This document shows, piece by piece, positions 23,775 through 32,491 of a stretch of 64,000 nucleotides of DNA. The first letter of the stretch is position 1. Every line of letters begins with the position of its first letter. The notes beneath the pieces are model-generated. The model searched no databases, had not been told where the DNA came from, and saw nothing but the letters and a program-made list of their open reading frames with translations. The stretch comes from Catenulispora sp. GP43 (GTDB lineage: Bacteria; Actinomycetota; Actinomycetes; Streptomycetales; Catenulisporaceae), in assembly GCF_041260665.1 (NCBI RefSeq), contig NZ_JBGCCT010000005.1:62001-126000 (forward strand). Direction: 5' to 3'. Both the position numbers and the translations under genes were made by a program.

Positions 23775-23813
23775 ACCGCCCCGCCGACTCCCCCGGGAGT
23801 GGGCGCGGGCGGT
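23775..23813 (+). terminator. Hairpin after rpmG
   Basis: ACCGCCC and GGGCGGT (23775-23781 with 23807-23813) flank an inner ACTCCC/GGAGT stem, followed by TTTCTT. It lies between rpmG and the first MaoC-like gene. Confidence 0.55.
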
Positions 23814-23842
23814 TTCTTCGTATCCAAGGAGGCACAGGGACC

Positions 23843-24313
23843 ATGGCGCTGGACGCCGGTTTCATCGGCCGGACCTACCCGCCCACCGCGGTGTACGAGG
23901 TCGGCCGCGAGAAGATCCGAGAGTTCGCCGACGCGATCGGCGACCCGAACCCGGTCTACCGCGACCCGGCGGTGGCCCAGGACTTCGGGCACCGCGACGT
24001 GCTGGCCCCGCCGACCTTCCCGATCGCCATCACCTGGCCGGCAGCGACGGTCATCATCGAGGACCCGGACCTGGGGCTGGACTTCAGCCGGGTCCTGCAC
24101 GGCGAGCAGCGCTTCGTCTACTCCCGGCCGATCTACGCCGACGACCAGCTGACCGCGACGGTGATCATCGAGGACATCAGCGAGCGCATGGGCCAGGGTT
24201 TCCTGAGCACCCGCACCGACCTGGCCACCGTGGACGGCGAGCACGTGGTGTCCGGGTTCTCCAAGCTGGTCGTGGTCGGAGCCGCCGAAGCCGCCGAGGG
24301 GGAGCAGTCGTGA
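23843..24313 (+). CDS. MaoC-like dehydratase, HadA-type subunit
   Basis: A 156-residue hot-dog-fold protein. YEVGREKIREFADAIGDPNP and VLAPPTFPIAITW mark the N-terminal MaoC subtype, which supplies the acyl-binding half but lacks the hydratase Asp/His pair. It should pair with the product of the next gene, whose GTG overlaps its stop, to form a heterodimeric (R)-3-hydroxyacyl dehydratase like mycobacterial HadAB. In mycobacteria this acts in fatty-acid elongation; in an organism without evident mycolates the substrate is uncertain. A strong AAGGAGG site precedes ATG 23843. Confidence 0.87.
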   Translation: MALDAGFIGRTYPPTAVYEVGREKIREFADAIGDPNPVYRDPAVAQDFGHRDVLAPPTFPIAITWPAATVIIEDPDLGLDFSRVLHGEQRFVYSRPIYADDQLTATVIIEDISERMGQGFLSTRTDLATVDGEHVVSGFSKLVVVGAAEAAEGEQS

Positions 24314-24738
24314 TCAAGTTCGCCGACGTCGCCAAGGGCGATGTGCTGCCCGAGCAGACGTTCCCGATCCGGCGCGTGGACCTGGTGAAGTACGCCGGCG
24401 CCTCCGGCGACTTCAACCCGATCCACTGGAACGAGCGCTTCGCGCAGTCCGTGGGCCTGCCCGACGTGATCGCACACGGCATGTTCACCATGGCCGAGGC
24501 GGTCCGCGTGGTCACCGACTGGTGCGGCGACCCGGGGATGGTCGTGGAGTACCAGGTGCGGTTCACCAAGCCGGTGGTGGTGCCGGACGGCGTGGACGAG
24601 GCCTCCGGGGCCCGGCTGACCGTCACCGGCCGGGTCAGCGCGGTCAACGAGGACGGCACGGTGCGCGTGGACCTGGTGGCGACCAGCGGCGGCGAGAAGG
24701 TGCTCGGACTGGCCCGGGCCCTGGTCCGGCTGCCCTGA
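24310..24738 (+). CDS. MaoC-like dehydratase, HadB-type catalytic subunit
   Basis: A 142-residue hot-dog-fold protein carrying the hydratase motif YAGASGDFNPIHWN, with catalytic Asp and His four residues apart, followed by IAHGMFTMA. It is the catalytic partner of the HadA-type protein encoded just upstream (GTGA overlap, coupled translation). No third HadC-like gene follows. Predicted reaction: reversible dehydration of 3-hydroxyacyl thioesters. Confidence 0.88.
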   Translation: MIKFADVAKGDVLPEQTFPIRRVDLVKYAGASGDFNPIHWNERFAQSVGLPDVIAHGMFTMAEAVRVVTDWCGDPGMVVEYQVRFTKPVVVPDGVDEASGARLTVTGRVSAVNEDGTVRVDLVATSGGEKVLGLARALVRLP

Positions 24739-24790
24739 CCCGACCCTCCTGACCCGACCCTCCTGACCCTGCCGACCCTGCCGACCCTGA
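24735..24790. repeat. Degenerate 14-bp repeat after the MaoC pair
   Basis: Two exact CTGACCCGACCCTC units are followed by decayed CTGACCCTGC / CGACCCTG copies, starting within the last codons of the HadB-type gene and reaching into the murB upstream region. Confidence 0.7.
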
Positions 24791-24882
24791 CCTGCGCCGA
24801 CCTTCTCGGCCGGCGAACAGTTCGGACTCCGTGACGATCGTTCGGAGACTGAGATGGCACGCCCGCCGGGCCCGGCACCCGG

Positions 24883-24888
24883 TAGCGT
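24883..24888 (+). promoter_or_regulatory. -10 box (TAGCGT) for murB
   Basis: TAGCGT is followed by 7 nt and the ATG at 24896, without a ribosome site. Confidence 0.5.
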
Positions 24889-24895
24889 GTCCCTC

Positions 24896-25960
24896 ATGCT
24901 CGAACAGGCCTCGGCACCCCTCGCGCCCCTGACCACCCTGCGTGTGGGCGGACCGGCGCGGCGTATGGTGACCGCGACCACGGAGCAGGAGATCGTCGAG
25001 ACCGTCACGGACTGCGACCGCCGCGGCGAGCCGCTGCTGATCCTGGCCGGCGGCTCCAACCTGGTGATCGGCGACGACGGCTTCGACGGCACCGTGCTGA
25101 AGATCGCCACCACCGGCGTGACGAAGCAGAAGACGTGCTCGGGCCTGCGCCTGGGGGTGGCCGCGGGCCACGACTGGGACGCCTTCGTCGCCGAGGCGGT
25201 GGACCTCGGCGCGGTCGGCGTCGAGGCGCTGAGCGGCATCCCCGGCTCGGCCGGCGCGACCCCGATCCAGAACGTCGGCGCCTACGGCCAGGACGTCGGC
25301 CAGAGCATCGCCTGGATCCGCGCCCTGGACCGCGGGACCGGCGACATCCGCGGCATGCAGTCCCGCTGTCTGGAGTTCGGCTACCGCGACTCGGTGTTCA
25401 AGCAGAACCCCGGCAAGTACGTGGTCCTGACGGTCTGGTTCGGCTTCGACCCCCCGGCCGCCTCCGAATCCGAACGCCTGTCGGCCCCGATCCGCTACGC
25501 GGAACTGGCCCGCGCCCTCGGCGTCGAGGAAGGCGAGCGCGTCCCGCCGGCCCTGGTCCGCGACACGGTCCTGAAACTGCGCGCCGCCAAGGGCATGGTC
25601 CTGAACGCGGACGACCACGACACCTGGTCGGCGGGCTCGTTCTTCACCAACCCGGTCCTCGACGCGGACGCCTTCGACGCCCTGGTCGCCCGCGCGACCG
25701 CCGCCCCGCCGCGCTTCCCGGCCCCGAACAACCAGGTGAAGACCTCGGCGGCCTGGCTGATCGAGCAGGCGGGCTACCCGAAGGGCTACGGCGCGGGCCC
25801 GGCGACCCTGTCGACGAAGCACACGTTGGCGCTGACCAACCGGGGCGCCGCGGCGGCCTCGGACGTGCTGGGGCTGGCGCGGGAGATCCGGGACGGGGTG
25901 CGGGACCGGTTCGGCGTGGAGTTGGTGCCCGAGCCGGTTTTCGTGGGCGCGGATCTGTAG
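24896..25960 (+). CDS. murB: UDP-N-acetylenolpyruvoylglucosamine reductase
   Basis: A 354-residue FAD enzyme that reduces UDP-GlcNAc-enolpyruvate to UDP-MurNAc with NADPH in the cytoplasm, the second committed step of peptidoglycan synthesis. Signatures in order: LTTLRVGGPARR, ILAGGSNLVIGDDGFDG, LSGIPGSAGATPIQNVGAYG (flavin site), YRDSVFK, AGSFFTNPV with the catalytic Ser, and LSTKHTLALTNRG. It is type I by length. The start is set by the leaderless -10 box; a longer start would add 14 residues. Confidence 0.95.
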   Translation: MLEQASAPLAPLTTLRVGGPARRMVTATTEQEIVETVTDCDRRGEPLLILAGGSNLVIGDDGFDGTVLKIATTGVTKQKTCSGLRLGVAAGHDWDAFVAEAVDLGAVGVEALSGIPGSAGATPIQNVGAYGQDVGQSIAWIRALDRGTGDIRGMQSRCLEFGYRDSVFKQNPGKYVVLTVWFGFDPPAASESERLSAPIRYAELARALGVEEGERVPPALVRDTVLKLRAAKGMVLNADDHDTWSAGSFFTNPVLDADAFDALVARATAAPPRFPAPNNQVKTSAAWLIEQAGYPKGYGAGPATLSTKHTLALTNRGAAAASDVLGLAREIRDGVRDRFGVELVPEPVFVGADL

Positions 25961-26029
25961 TTTCGTCATCAGGGGCGAATCGCAAGTAAGCGATCGATCA
26001 CTGTATGGCGGACAAATCGGGCATGCGGC

Positions 26030-26796
26030 TCACAGAGTGAACCCGTCCGGCCATTGAGGCGGTTGCTCCTCACCGAAGGTGGCCTCTGCGAAATCGGTCT
26101 CGGCGTTCAGCGTCGCTCCGACGAAGGACGCCTCCGCCGCGAAGGCCGCTCCGTGGAACGAGGTTGCGCCGGCGAAATCAGCCTTGCCGAACTCCGCGAT
26201 CGCGCCGAACTTCGCCCCGTGGAAGTCGGCGTAGCGGTGGAATCGCGCGCAGGTGAACCAGGCGTCGCCGGTGAAGGTGGCTTCGTCGAAGTTCGCACCG
26301 TCCGAGAAGGTCGCGTACTCCGCGTCGAGGGTGCGGATTGTTCGGCGGGATCCGCGGATGCCGGATCGTACGGCATGCGCAGGTAGGCGCAGAGCACCTT
26401 CATGCATGTCGAGCGGTCGCGCTCTGAATCGTCCGCGATCCGGCCCAGCGCGTAGACGCCGGCCAGCCGGTCCGCTGCCCGATCGCTGCCGAGTTGCGTG
26501 GCGGCCTGCGTGAAGCGTTCTGTGAACAGTTTGTCCTGGTCGCGCAGGTGGCTGGCTTCATCAGTGCGCTGCTTGCGATATCCCACATAGAGCCCGGCCA
26601 GCGCGCCGGATCCGCCGGTGACGAGCAGCGCGGACTTGGCGACGTCCAGCCGGTCCGCGGAGGCGCCCGGAACCACGGCCACCAGCACCATGTACACCAA
26701 CGCTGCCCCGACCACGCCGCCCGCCAGCAGCAGCGAGTAGACCGCGCCGAACGGTGCCGGTTTGTATATGCGCTCTGGTTCGCGGCCGCGCCCCAT
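26030..26796 (-). pseudogene. Membrane-anchored pentapeptide-repeat protein gene with a frameshift
   Basis: The first frame (ATG 26796) has two hydrophobic segments (YSLLLAGGVVGAALVYMVLV and SALLVTGGSGALAGLYVGYR). Then come FTERFTQAATQLGSD, LAGVYALGRIADDSERDR and CMKVLCAYLRMPYDP, the conserved lead-in of a family of actinomycete pentapeptide proteins. Near 26340 the homology moves to another frame (RRTIRTLDAEYATF), followed by A(D/N)F/L-type pentapeptides (FDEATF, FHGAKF, FGKADF, FHGAAF) to the stop at 26030. The break falls where family members continue without interruption. It is a mutated gene, a sequencing slip or a programmed shift. Confidence 0.7.
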
Positions 26797-26845
26797 CCAC
26801 CTCTGTCGTGGGGATGAGCATTGTGGCGGTGCGGGGTGGACGCAA

Positions 26846-26883
26846 GCGGCGGGTGAGTGGGCCGTACCCCACTCACCCGCCGC
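26846..26883 (-). terminator. Terminator after the GT39 gene
   Basis: A perfect 16-bp inverted repeat (26846-26861 with 26868-26883, 6-nt loop), 14 nt past the stop on the minus strand. Confidence 0.8.
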
Positions 26884-26897
26884 GTTCGTGATCCTCC

Positions 26898-29573
26898 TTA
26901 TGAGGTCGGCGATGTCAGGTCGTAGATCGTGACGTTGTCCACGGTCTGCGCCTTGTAGCGGGCCGCGACCCATGTGCCGATCGAGCTGCCCTCGTCGGCG
27001 CCGCCGTTGGCCTGTCCGCCGATGCCGCCGGCGATGTAGTAGTGGATCTTGTGCTGGGCGACGTAGGCCTGGAACTGCGCCAGCGTCGGGGAGGGGTCGG
27101 AGCCGTTGAAGCCGCCGATGGCCATCACCGGGTCGCCGGTGGCGAGCTGGTAGCCGGCCGCGTTCTGGGCGCCGATGGCGGCGGCGACCCAGCGGTAGCT
27201 CGACGCGTTCTGCTTCAGCAGGGCCTGGATCTGGGCGCCGGGGGTGCTGGCGTCGAGCAGGTTGCCCATGCCGCCTCCGCCGGTGCCCCTGCGGGTGCCG
27301 CCGCCGAAGCCGCCGGGGAGCTGGCCGGTGGTGCTGCCGCCCTGGGTGCCGCCGAGTTGGCCTTGGCCGCCGGTGGTGCCGCCAGTGCCGCCAGTGCCGC
27401 CAGTGCCTCCGCCGAAGCCGCCCATGCCGCCCGTTCCGCCGCCGGTTCCGCCGCCGAAGCCGCCCGGACCAGTCTGGCCGGTCGTGCCGCCAGTGCTTCC
27501 GGTACCGCCAGTGCCGCCAGTGCCGCCAGTGCCGCCAGTGCTGCCGGTACCGCCCGTGGTGCCTGTGCCCCCGGTGCCGCCGGGCCCACCCGCGAAGAAG
27601 CCCTGACCGCCACCCGGCATCGTGAAGCGTCCGCCGCCCCGACCGCCGCCGAACCCGCCAGGTCCGCCGAAGCCCGTGCCGGCCGGTCCGGCCGAGGGGA
27701 TGGAGCCGCTGTGGCCCTGGCCGGTCGTGGCCACGGCGTACGCCGCCGGGCCCAGCAACGCCGCGCCCACACCCAGAGTCACCGCCGCCAGTCGCAGCGC
27801 CTTGTTACGTGATGCGTTCGCAGCGGGCGCCGCCACAGCCGGGCCGGACACTGCGTTCGTGTTGGATACAGAACCCTTCTCGCCATCGCCAGCGGTCGCG
27901 CCGCCGTTCGGTACCCAACTCGGCTGCCCGGCGACACCGTCGGCCTCAGCCGCCGGCACCGTGCCCGGCACGCTCTGCGCCTTGTCTACCGCACCCTGCG
28001 CCCCGGTCCGCAGCCAGCCCGGCCCGGCCAGCAGCAGCACCGTCCCGACCACACCGACGACCGCGATCAGATACCGCAGCCACGAGTACCAGTCCGGCGT
28101 CTGCCCCAGCAGGTGGAACGACCACCACGTGCTCACCCCGACCGCGCCGGCCAGGCCGATGCGGGCCAGCGGCTCGGTGCGCCGGGCCCACAGCATGCCG
28201 CCGCCGATGCCGATGGTCACGGCGATGAGCGGGGCCAGGGCGATCGTGTAGTACGGGTGGAAGATGCCCTGCATGTAGCTGAAGACCGCGGCCGTGCTCA
28301 CCAGGGACAGCCCCCACGCCAGCAGTGCGGCGCGGGCGTGGTCGGTGCGGCGGGCCCGGCCGGCGGCCCACAGGCCGAAGACGAACAGCACCAGCGCCGC
28401 CGGGATCAGCCAGCTGACCTGGCTGCCGATCTCGGAGCTGAACATCCGGCCGATGCCGGTGCCCTGGCTGAAGCCGCCGGCACCGCCGCCGCGGCCGCCG
28501 GGGCCCCCGCCCGCGAAGCCTCCAGGCATGGTGACGGTCTGCCCGCCGGGTGCGGTGAAGGTGAAGCCGTTACCGCCGGCCGCACCCGTGGCGCCCGTCG
28601 CACCTTCCAGCGCGCGCCGGGCCCCGCCGCCGAAGCCGCCGCCGACGCTGCCGGTCTCGTTGCCGGTCAGGCGGCCGAAGCCGTTGTAGCCGAAGGTCAG
28701 GTTCAGGAAGCTGTTGTCCTGCGAGCCGCCGATGTACGGCCGCGAACTCGCCGGCCAGAACTGCACGATCGCCACCCACCAGCCGGCGCTGACCACGATG
28801 GCCAGTCCGGCGGCGCCGATCTGCCACAGCCGGCGCAGGAACCTGCCGGGGCCCAGAGCCAGGTAGACGGCGGTCAGTGCGGGCAGGATCAGGAACGCCT
28901 GCAGGGTCTTGGTGAGGAACGCGAAGCCGATCAGCGTCCCGGCCAGCACCAGCCAGCGGGTGCTGCCGTGCTCCATGGCGCGCACCACCGCGTAGACGGA
29001 GAGCGTCATGAGCAGGACCAGTAGCGCGTCGGGGTTGTTGAACTTGAACATCAGCACCGCGACCGGGGTGACCATCAGGGCGGCCGCCGCGAGCAGGCCG
29101 GCGGCCGCTCCGATCGTCGCGCTGTGGCTCCGGGTCAGGACCCGCTTCACCGCCGCGTAGACCACGCCGCATGTCGCGACGCCCATCAGCGCCTGCGGCA
29201 TCAGCATGGTCCAGGAGTTGAAGCCGAGGATCCGGCCGAAGACCTCCATGACCCACAGCGAGGCCGGCGGCTTGTCGACGGTGATCGAGTTGCCGGCGTC
29301 CAGCGACCCGAAGAGCATCGCCTTCCAGCTCTTCGTGCCGGCCTGGACCGCCGCGGCGTAGAACGAGTTCGCCCAGCCGGAGGCCGACAGGTCCCACAGG
29401 TACAGGACGGCGGCGGCGACCAGCAGGCCAAGCAGGCCCGGCCGGGCCCAGCGCGGGTCGCTCTCCGGGCCGCGCCAGAACCGGGTGAAGCGTCCGGTGC
29501 CGCCGGCCGCCGTCGCGTCGGACAGCGGTCCGATCTCGTAGACGACTTCTGACGTCGGGGAAATCGCGCTCAT
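26898..29573 (-). CDS. GT39-type integral membrane glycosyltransferase (YkcB-like) with Gly-rich insert
   Basis: An 891-residue polytopic membrane protein of the PMT/ArnT superfamily that moves a sugar from a polyprenyl-phosphate carrier to an outside acceptor. The first extracellular loop has NSITVDKPPASLW, and FKFNNPDALLVLLMTLS and TLIGFAFLTKTLQAF are typical of the group. About ten membrane segments are visible, the last near residue 600. A region of mainly Gly, Thr, Phe and Ser (encoded at 27260-27690) then precedes a conserved extracellular tail. The ATG overlaps the TGA of the upstream GT2 gene, which probably makes the lipid-linked sugar donor. Confidence 0.87.
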   Translation of the reverse strand: MSAISPTSEVVYEIGPLSDATAAGGTGRFTRFWRGPESDPRWARPGLLGLLVAAAVLYLWDLSASGWANSFYAAAVQAGTKSWKAMLFGSLDAGNSITVDKPPASLWVMEVFGRILGFNSWTMLMPQALMGVATCGVVYAAVKRVLTRSHSATIGAAAGLLAAAALMVTPVAVLMFKFNNPDALLVLLMTLSVYAVVRAMEHGSTRWLVLAGTLIGFAFLTKTLQAFLILPALTAVYLALGPGRFLRRLWQIGAAGLAIVVSAGWWVAIVQFWPASSRPYIGGSQDNSFLNLTFGYNGFGRLTGNETGSVGGGFGGGARRALEGATGATGAAGGNGFTFTAPGGQTVTMPGGFAGGGPGGRGGGAGGFSQGTGIGRMFSSEIGSQVSWLIPAALVLFVFGLWAAGRARRTDHARAALLAWGLSLVSTAAVFSYMQGIFHPYYTIALAPLIAVTIGIGGGMLWARRTEPLARIGLAGAVGVSTWWSFHLLGQTPDWYSWLRYLIAVVGVVGTVLLLAGPGWLRTGAQGAVDKAQSVPGTVPAAEADGVAGQPSWVPNGGATAGDGEKGSVSNTNAVSGPAVAAPAANASRNKALRLAAVTLGVGAALLGPAAYAVATTGQGHSGSIPSAGPAGTGFGGPGGFGGGRGGGRFTMPGGGQGFFAGGPGGTGGTGTTGGTGSTGGTGGTGGTGGTGSTGGTTGQTGPGGFGGGTGGGTGGMGGFGGGTGGTGGTGGTTGGQGQLGGTQGGSTTGQLPGGFGGGTRRGTGGGGMGNLLDASTPGAQIQALLKQNASSYRWVAAAIGAQNAAGYQLATGDPVMAIGGFNGSDPSPTLAQFQAYVAQHKIHYYIAGGIGGQANGGADEGSSIGTWVAARYKAQTVDNVTIYDLTSPTS
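27260..27690 (-). repeat. Gly/Thr-rich low-complexity segment in the GT39 protein
   Basis: The coding strand reads GG(T/S)GG repeats generated partly by a 9-bp unit (GCCGCCAGT on the plus strand). This produces a flexible extracellular stretch of about 140 residues. Confidence 0.75.
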
Positions 29574-30856
29574 GACAGCTCTCCAGAGGTCTGAGCCGCC
29601 GGGACCGGGGAATCGTGATCGGCGGACGTGGTCGGATGGTGCCTGGGGTGGAAGACCCAGGCGCGGAGCAGGACGAAGCGGGCCAGCGTCGACAGGCCGT
29701 TGGCGACGATCAGCGCGGCCAGTTCCGTGACCCGGGAGGGATGCTGCACGGCCGCGTGGACCCCGGCCAGCGTCCCGGTGGACAGCACCAGCCCGATGCC
29801 GAAGGCGACGAGGCCGCCGATCTGGTCGCGCAGAGCATTGCGGCTGCCGGTCACGCCGAAGGTGAAGCGGCGGTTGGCGGCCGTGTTGGCGACCGCCGTC
29901 ACGGCCAGCGCGACGGCGTTGGCCGCGAAGGCCCCCATCGGGCCCCGCAGCAGTACGTAGAGGAGCAGATAGGCCAGCGTCGACAGGACGCCGATGGTCG
30001 CGAAGACCGGGATCTGCCACTTCAGCCCGGGCGGCGGGTCGGCGGCCCGGACCCGGGCCCGGACCGGCGCGCCGGAGGAGGAGCGCAGCGAGGCTTTGGC
30101 CACCCGCCACATGCCCCGCAGGTCGGCCTTGGCGGTCTTCACGATGTCGACGCGGGAGTCCGGGTCGTCGATCCAGTCCACCGGCACCTCGTGGATGCGC
30201 AGGCCCGAGCGTTCAGCGAGCAGCAGGAGCTCGGTGTCGAAGAACCACTCCTCGTCCTCCACCCGCGGCAGCAGCGCCTGGACCACCTCGGTCTTGGCCG
30301 CCTTGAACCCGCACTGCGCGTCCGAGAAGCGCGCCGCCATCGTGGTGCGCAGCAGGAAGTTGTAGGTGCGCGAGATGAACTCCCGCTTGGGGCCGCGCGC
30401 CACCGCGCTGCCCCGTGCCAGCCGCGTGCCGATGGCCAGGTCCGAGTGGCCGCTGAGCAGTGGGGCCACCAGCGGCAGGAATGCGTTGAGGTCGGTGGAC
30501 AGGTCGACGTCCATGTAGGACACGACGTCCGCGTCGGAGGCGGACCACACGGCGCGCAGCGCCCGGCCGCGGCCCTTGAGGTCCAGGTGGACGGCGCGCA
30601 CCCCGCTCAGCTCGCGCGACAGCCGGGCGGCCACCGCCCAGGTGCCGTCGGTCGAGGCGTTGTCGGCGACCGTGATCCGGAAGGGATAGGGCAGGTTCTC
30701 GACCAGGTAGCGGTGCAGTCTGCGCACGCTGGCTTCCAGGACGTGCTGCTCGTTGTAGACGGGCACCACGACCTCGACCAGCCGTCTGCGCGGACCGCGG
30801 GCCTCGCCGGTGCCGGCGTCCGGCGGTTCGCGGTCGGTGAGAGCGGTTGCGTTCAT
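29570..30856 (-). CDS. GT2 polyprenyl-phosphate sugar transferase with GtrA domain (YkcC-like)
   Basis: A 428-residue protein. The GT-A catalytic domain (about 25-260) has VEVVVPVYNEQHVLEAS, NASTDGTW and the metal site SYMDVDLSTDL, as in dolichyl-phosphate mannose/glucose synthases. The C-terminal third is a four-helix GtrA-like membrane domain (ATIGVLSTLAYLLLYVLL). It should load a sugar on polyprenyl phosphate for the GT39 enzyme encoded by the overlapping next gene. ATG 30856 is preferred; longer starts give an unlikely basic leader. Three TCAT elements at 11-bp spacing lie 35-61 nt upstream, matching those before the neighbouring response regulator. Confidence 0.88.
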   Translation of the reverse strand: MNATALTDREPPDAGTGEARGPRRRLVEVVVPVYNEQHVLEASVRRLHRYLVENLPYPFRITVADNASTDGTWAVAARLSRELSGVRAVHLDLKGRGRALRAVWSASDADVVSYMDVDLSTDLNAFLPLVAPLLSGHSDLAIGTRLARGSAVARGPKREFISRTYNFLLRTTMAARFSDAQCGFKAAKTEVVQALLPRVEDEEWFFDTELLLLAERSGLRIHEVPVDWIDDPDSRVDIVKTAKADLRGMWRVAKASLRSSSGAPVRARVRAADPPPGLKWQIPVFATIGVLSTLAYLLLYVLLRGPMGAFAANAVALAVTAVANTAANRRFTFGVTGSRNALRDQIGGLVAFGIGLVLSTGTLAGVHAAVQHPSRVTELAALIVANGLSTLARFVLLRAWVFHPRHHPTTSADHDSPVPAAQTSGELS

Positions 30857-30890
30857 GGCACTGACGCTCGTGGGGCGGCGTGGGAGGGGA

Positions 30891-30917
30891 ATGAGGCTTC
30901 GATGAAACGGACATGAG
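30891..30917 (-). promoter_or_regulatory. 11-bp-spaced direct repeats upstream of the GT2/GT39 operon
   Basis: ATGAG (30891), ATGAA (30902) and ATGAG (30913) on the plus strand, spaced exactly 11 bp, as OmpR-type regulators often bind. The same pattern precedes the response regulator gene at 33315-33352. Confidence 0.6.
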
Positions 30918-31063
30918 AAAGGCCGCGGCACTGGTGGGACATGTGAGCGTCTGTTGACAAAGTAGAGATCATCCACCGAATGGTGATCACGCTGTCGGGC
31001 TGGTCCGGCTACGGAGAGTCAGTGCCGTACTCATGGCGATGCCAAAGCCCTGATTCCCGCGGA

Positions 31064-32491
31064 TCAGGCCTCGGCGGTGCCGGGCAGGGACAGCCGGGCG
31101 ATGGTCCCGGGGCCGTCGTGCGGCCGCTCGAAGAAGATGGCGCCTCCGGACTCCCTGGCGGCGCGTGCGGCGATCGCCAGCCCCAGACCGCTGCCCGGCA
31201 GTGCGCGGGCCGTGGGGGAGCGCCAGAAGCGCTCGAAGACGTGCGGCAGCTCCTCCGGCGGGATGCCGGGGCCGTGGTCGCGCACGGTCAGCGAGCCGTT
31301 CGTCAGCCGCACCTGGACGTCCGAGCCCGGCGGGGCGAACTTCACCGCGTTGTCGAGCAGGTTCACCACCGCGCGTTCCAGGGCGGCACTGTCGCCGTGC
31401 GTGGTCCAGGGGCGCAGGTTCTCGGTGATGGTCACCGGGGTCTCGCGCGCGGCGCCGCGGGGGCGGACGCGTTCGATCGCGCGCTCGGCCACCTCGTGCA
31501 GCGCCACCGGGGCGGTGACCTGCGAGGCCTGTTCGGGGCGCGAGAGCTCCAGCAGGTCGGCGATCAGCACTGTGAGTTCCCGCATCTGCGTGCGGGCGCC
31601 GGTGAGCAGTTCGGTCCGCTTGCCCTCCGGCAGCGCCCGGCCGGACTCCTCGGAGCGGATCAGCAGGTCGATGGCGGTGCGCAGCGAGGTCAGGGGGGTG
31701 CGCAGCTCGTGGCCGGCGTCGTCGACCAGGCGCTTCTGCTCGTCGCGGGAGGCCTGCAGGGCGGCCGTCATCGAGTTGAAGGACTCCGAGAGCCGGGCGA
31801 TCTCGTCGCCGCCGGACACCGGCATCCGGACCGACAGGTCCTCGGTGCGGGCGACGTGCTCGACCGCCGAGGTCAGCACGTCCACCGGGCGCAGTGCCGC
31901 GCGCGCCACGAGCAGGCCGACGGTGGCGGCGCCGCCGATCCCCAGCAGCGACACGATGATCAGCAGCCAGGCCAGGCTGCTGAGCGAGTCGTCGATGGGC
32001 TGGTAGGGCTGCGACTTCAGGAGCACGCCCGTGCTGTTGTCCGGTGCCGGGATGACTTCGATCCGGACCTTGTCGCCGGCGGTGGTGACCCCGTCGCGCC
32101 AGATGGTGTCGGTCGGCAGTCCTCCGGCGACCTGCAGGTCACTGGCCTGGCCCTGCACCTCGGTGGATCCGGGCAGAGGGCAGGTGGCGGTGGGGCTGTA
32201 GTAGGTGATGCTGACCAGGGCCTGCGGGTGGTACTCGTTGTCGCTCGCCGGACGCGGGCCGTCGCCTGGGGGAGGGCCGCAGGGAGACTTCGTCTGGAAC
32301 TGCTGGCCGTGGTCGTGGAAGACCTGGCCGATGCCCGGTCCCCCGGCGCCGGCGATCGACTTGTCCATCTGGTCGTGGAGCCGGTTGCCCACCGCGACGT
32401 AGGAGATGAGCGACACCGCGCCGATCGCGATCGCGACCGCGACGGCGCACATGATCGCCAGCCGCGAGCGCAGCGGCATCCTCCGCCTCAT
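31064..32491 (-). CDS. Two-component sensor histidine kinase (MprB-like)
   Basis: A 475-residue membrane kinase. It has an N-terminal membrane helix (12-35), an extracellular sensor of about 135 residues containing two cysteines, a second helix (about 173-196), HAMP, HisKA with phospho-acceptor His near residue 261 (DDAGHELRTPLTSLRTAIDL), and a HATPase domain with LLDNAVKFAPPGS, VRDHGPGIPPEEL and GSGLGLAI. It phosphorylates the response regulator encoded just upstream; its ATG overlaps that gene's stop (ATGA). The stimulus is unknown. Position next to the GT2/GT39 operon suggests envelope stress. Confidence 0.92.
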   Translation of the reverse strand: MRRRMPLRSRLAIMCAVAVAIAIGAVSLISYVAVGNRLHDQMDKSIAGAGGPGIGQVFHDHGQQFQTKSPCGPPPGDGPRPASDNEYHPQALVSITYYSPTATCPLPGSTEVQGQASDLQVAGGLPTDTIWRDGVTTAGDKVRIEVIPAPDNSTGVLLKSQPYQPIDDSLSSLAWLLIIVSLLGIGGAATVGLLVARAALRPVDVLTSAVEHVARTEDLSVRMPVSGGDEIARLSESFNSMTAALQASRDEQKRLVDDAGHELRTPLTSLRTAIDLLIRSEESGRALPEGKRTELLTGARTQMRELTVLIADLLELSRPEQASQVTAPVALHEVAERAIERVRPRGAARETPVTITENLRPWTTHGDSAALERAVVNLLDNAVKFAPPGSDVQVRLTNGSLTVRDHGPGIPPEELPHVFERFWRSPTARALPGSGLGLAIAARAARESGGAIFFERPHDGPGTIARLSLPGTAEA

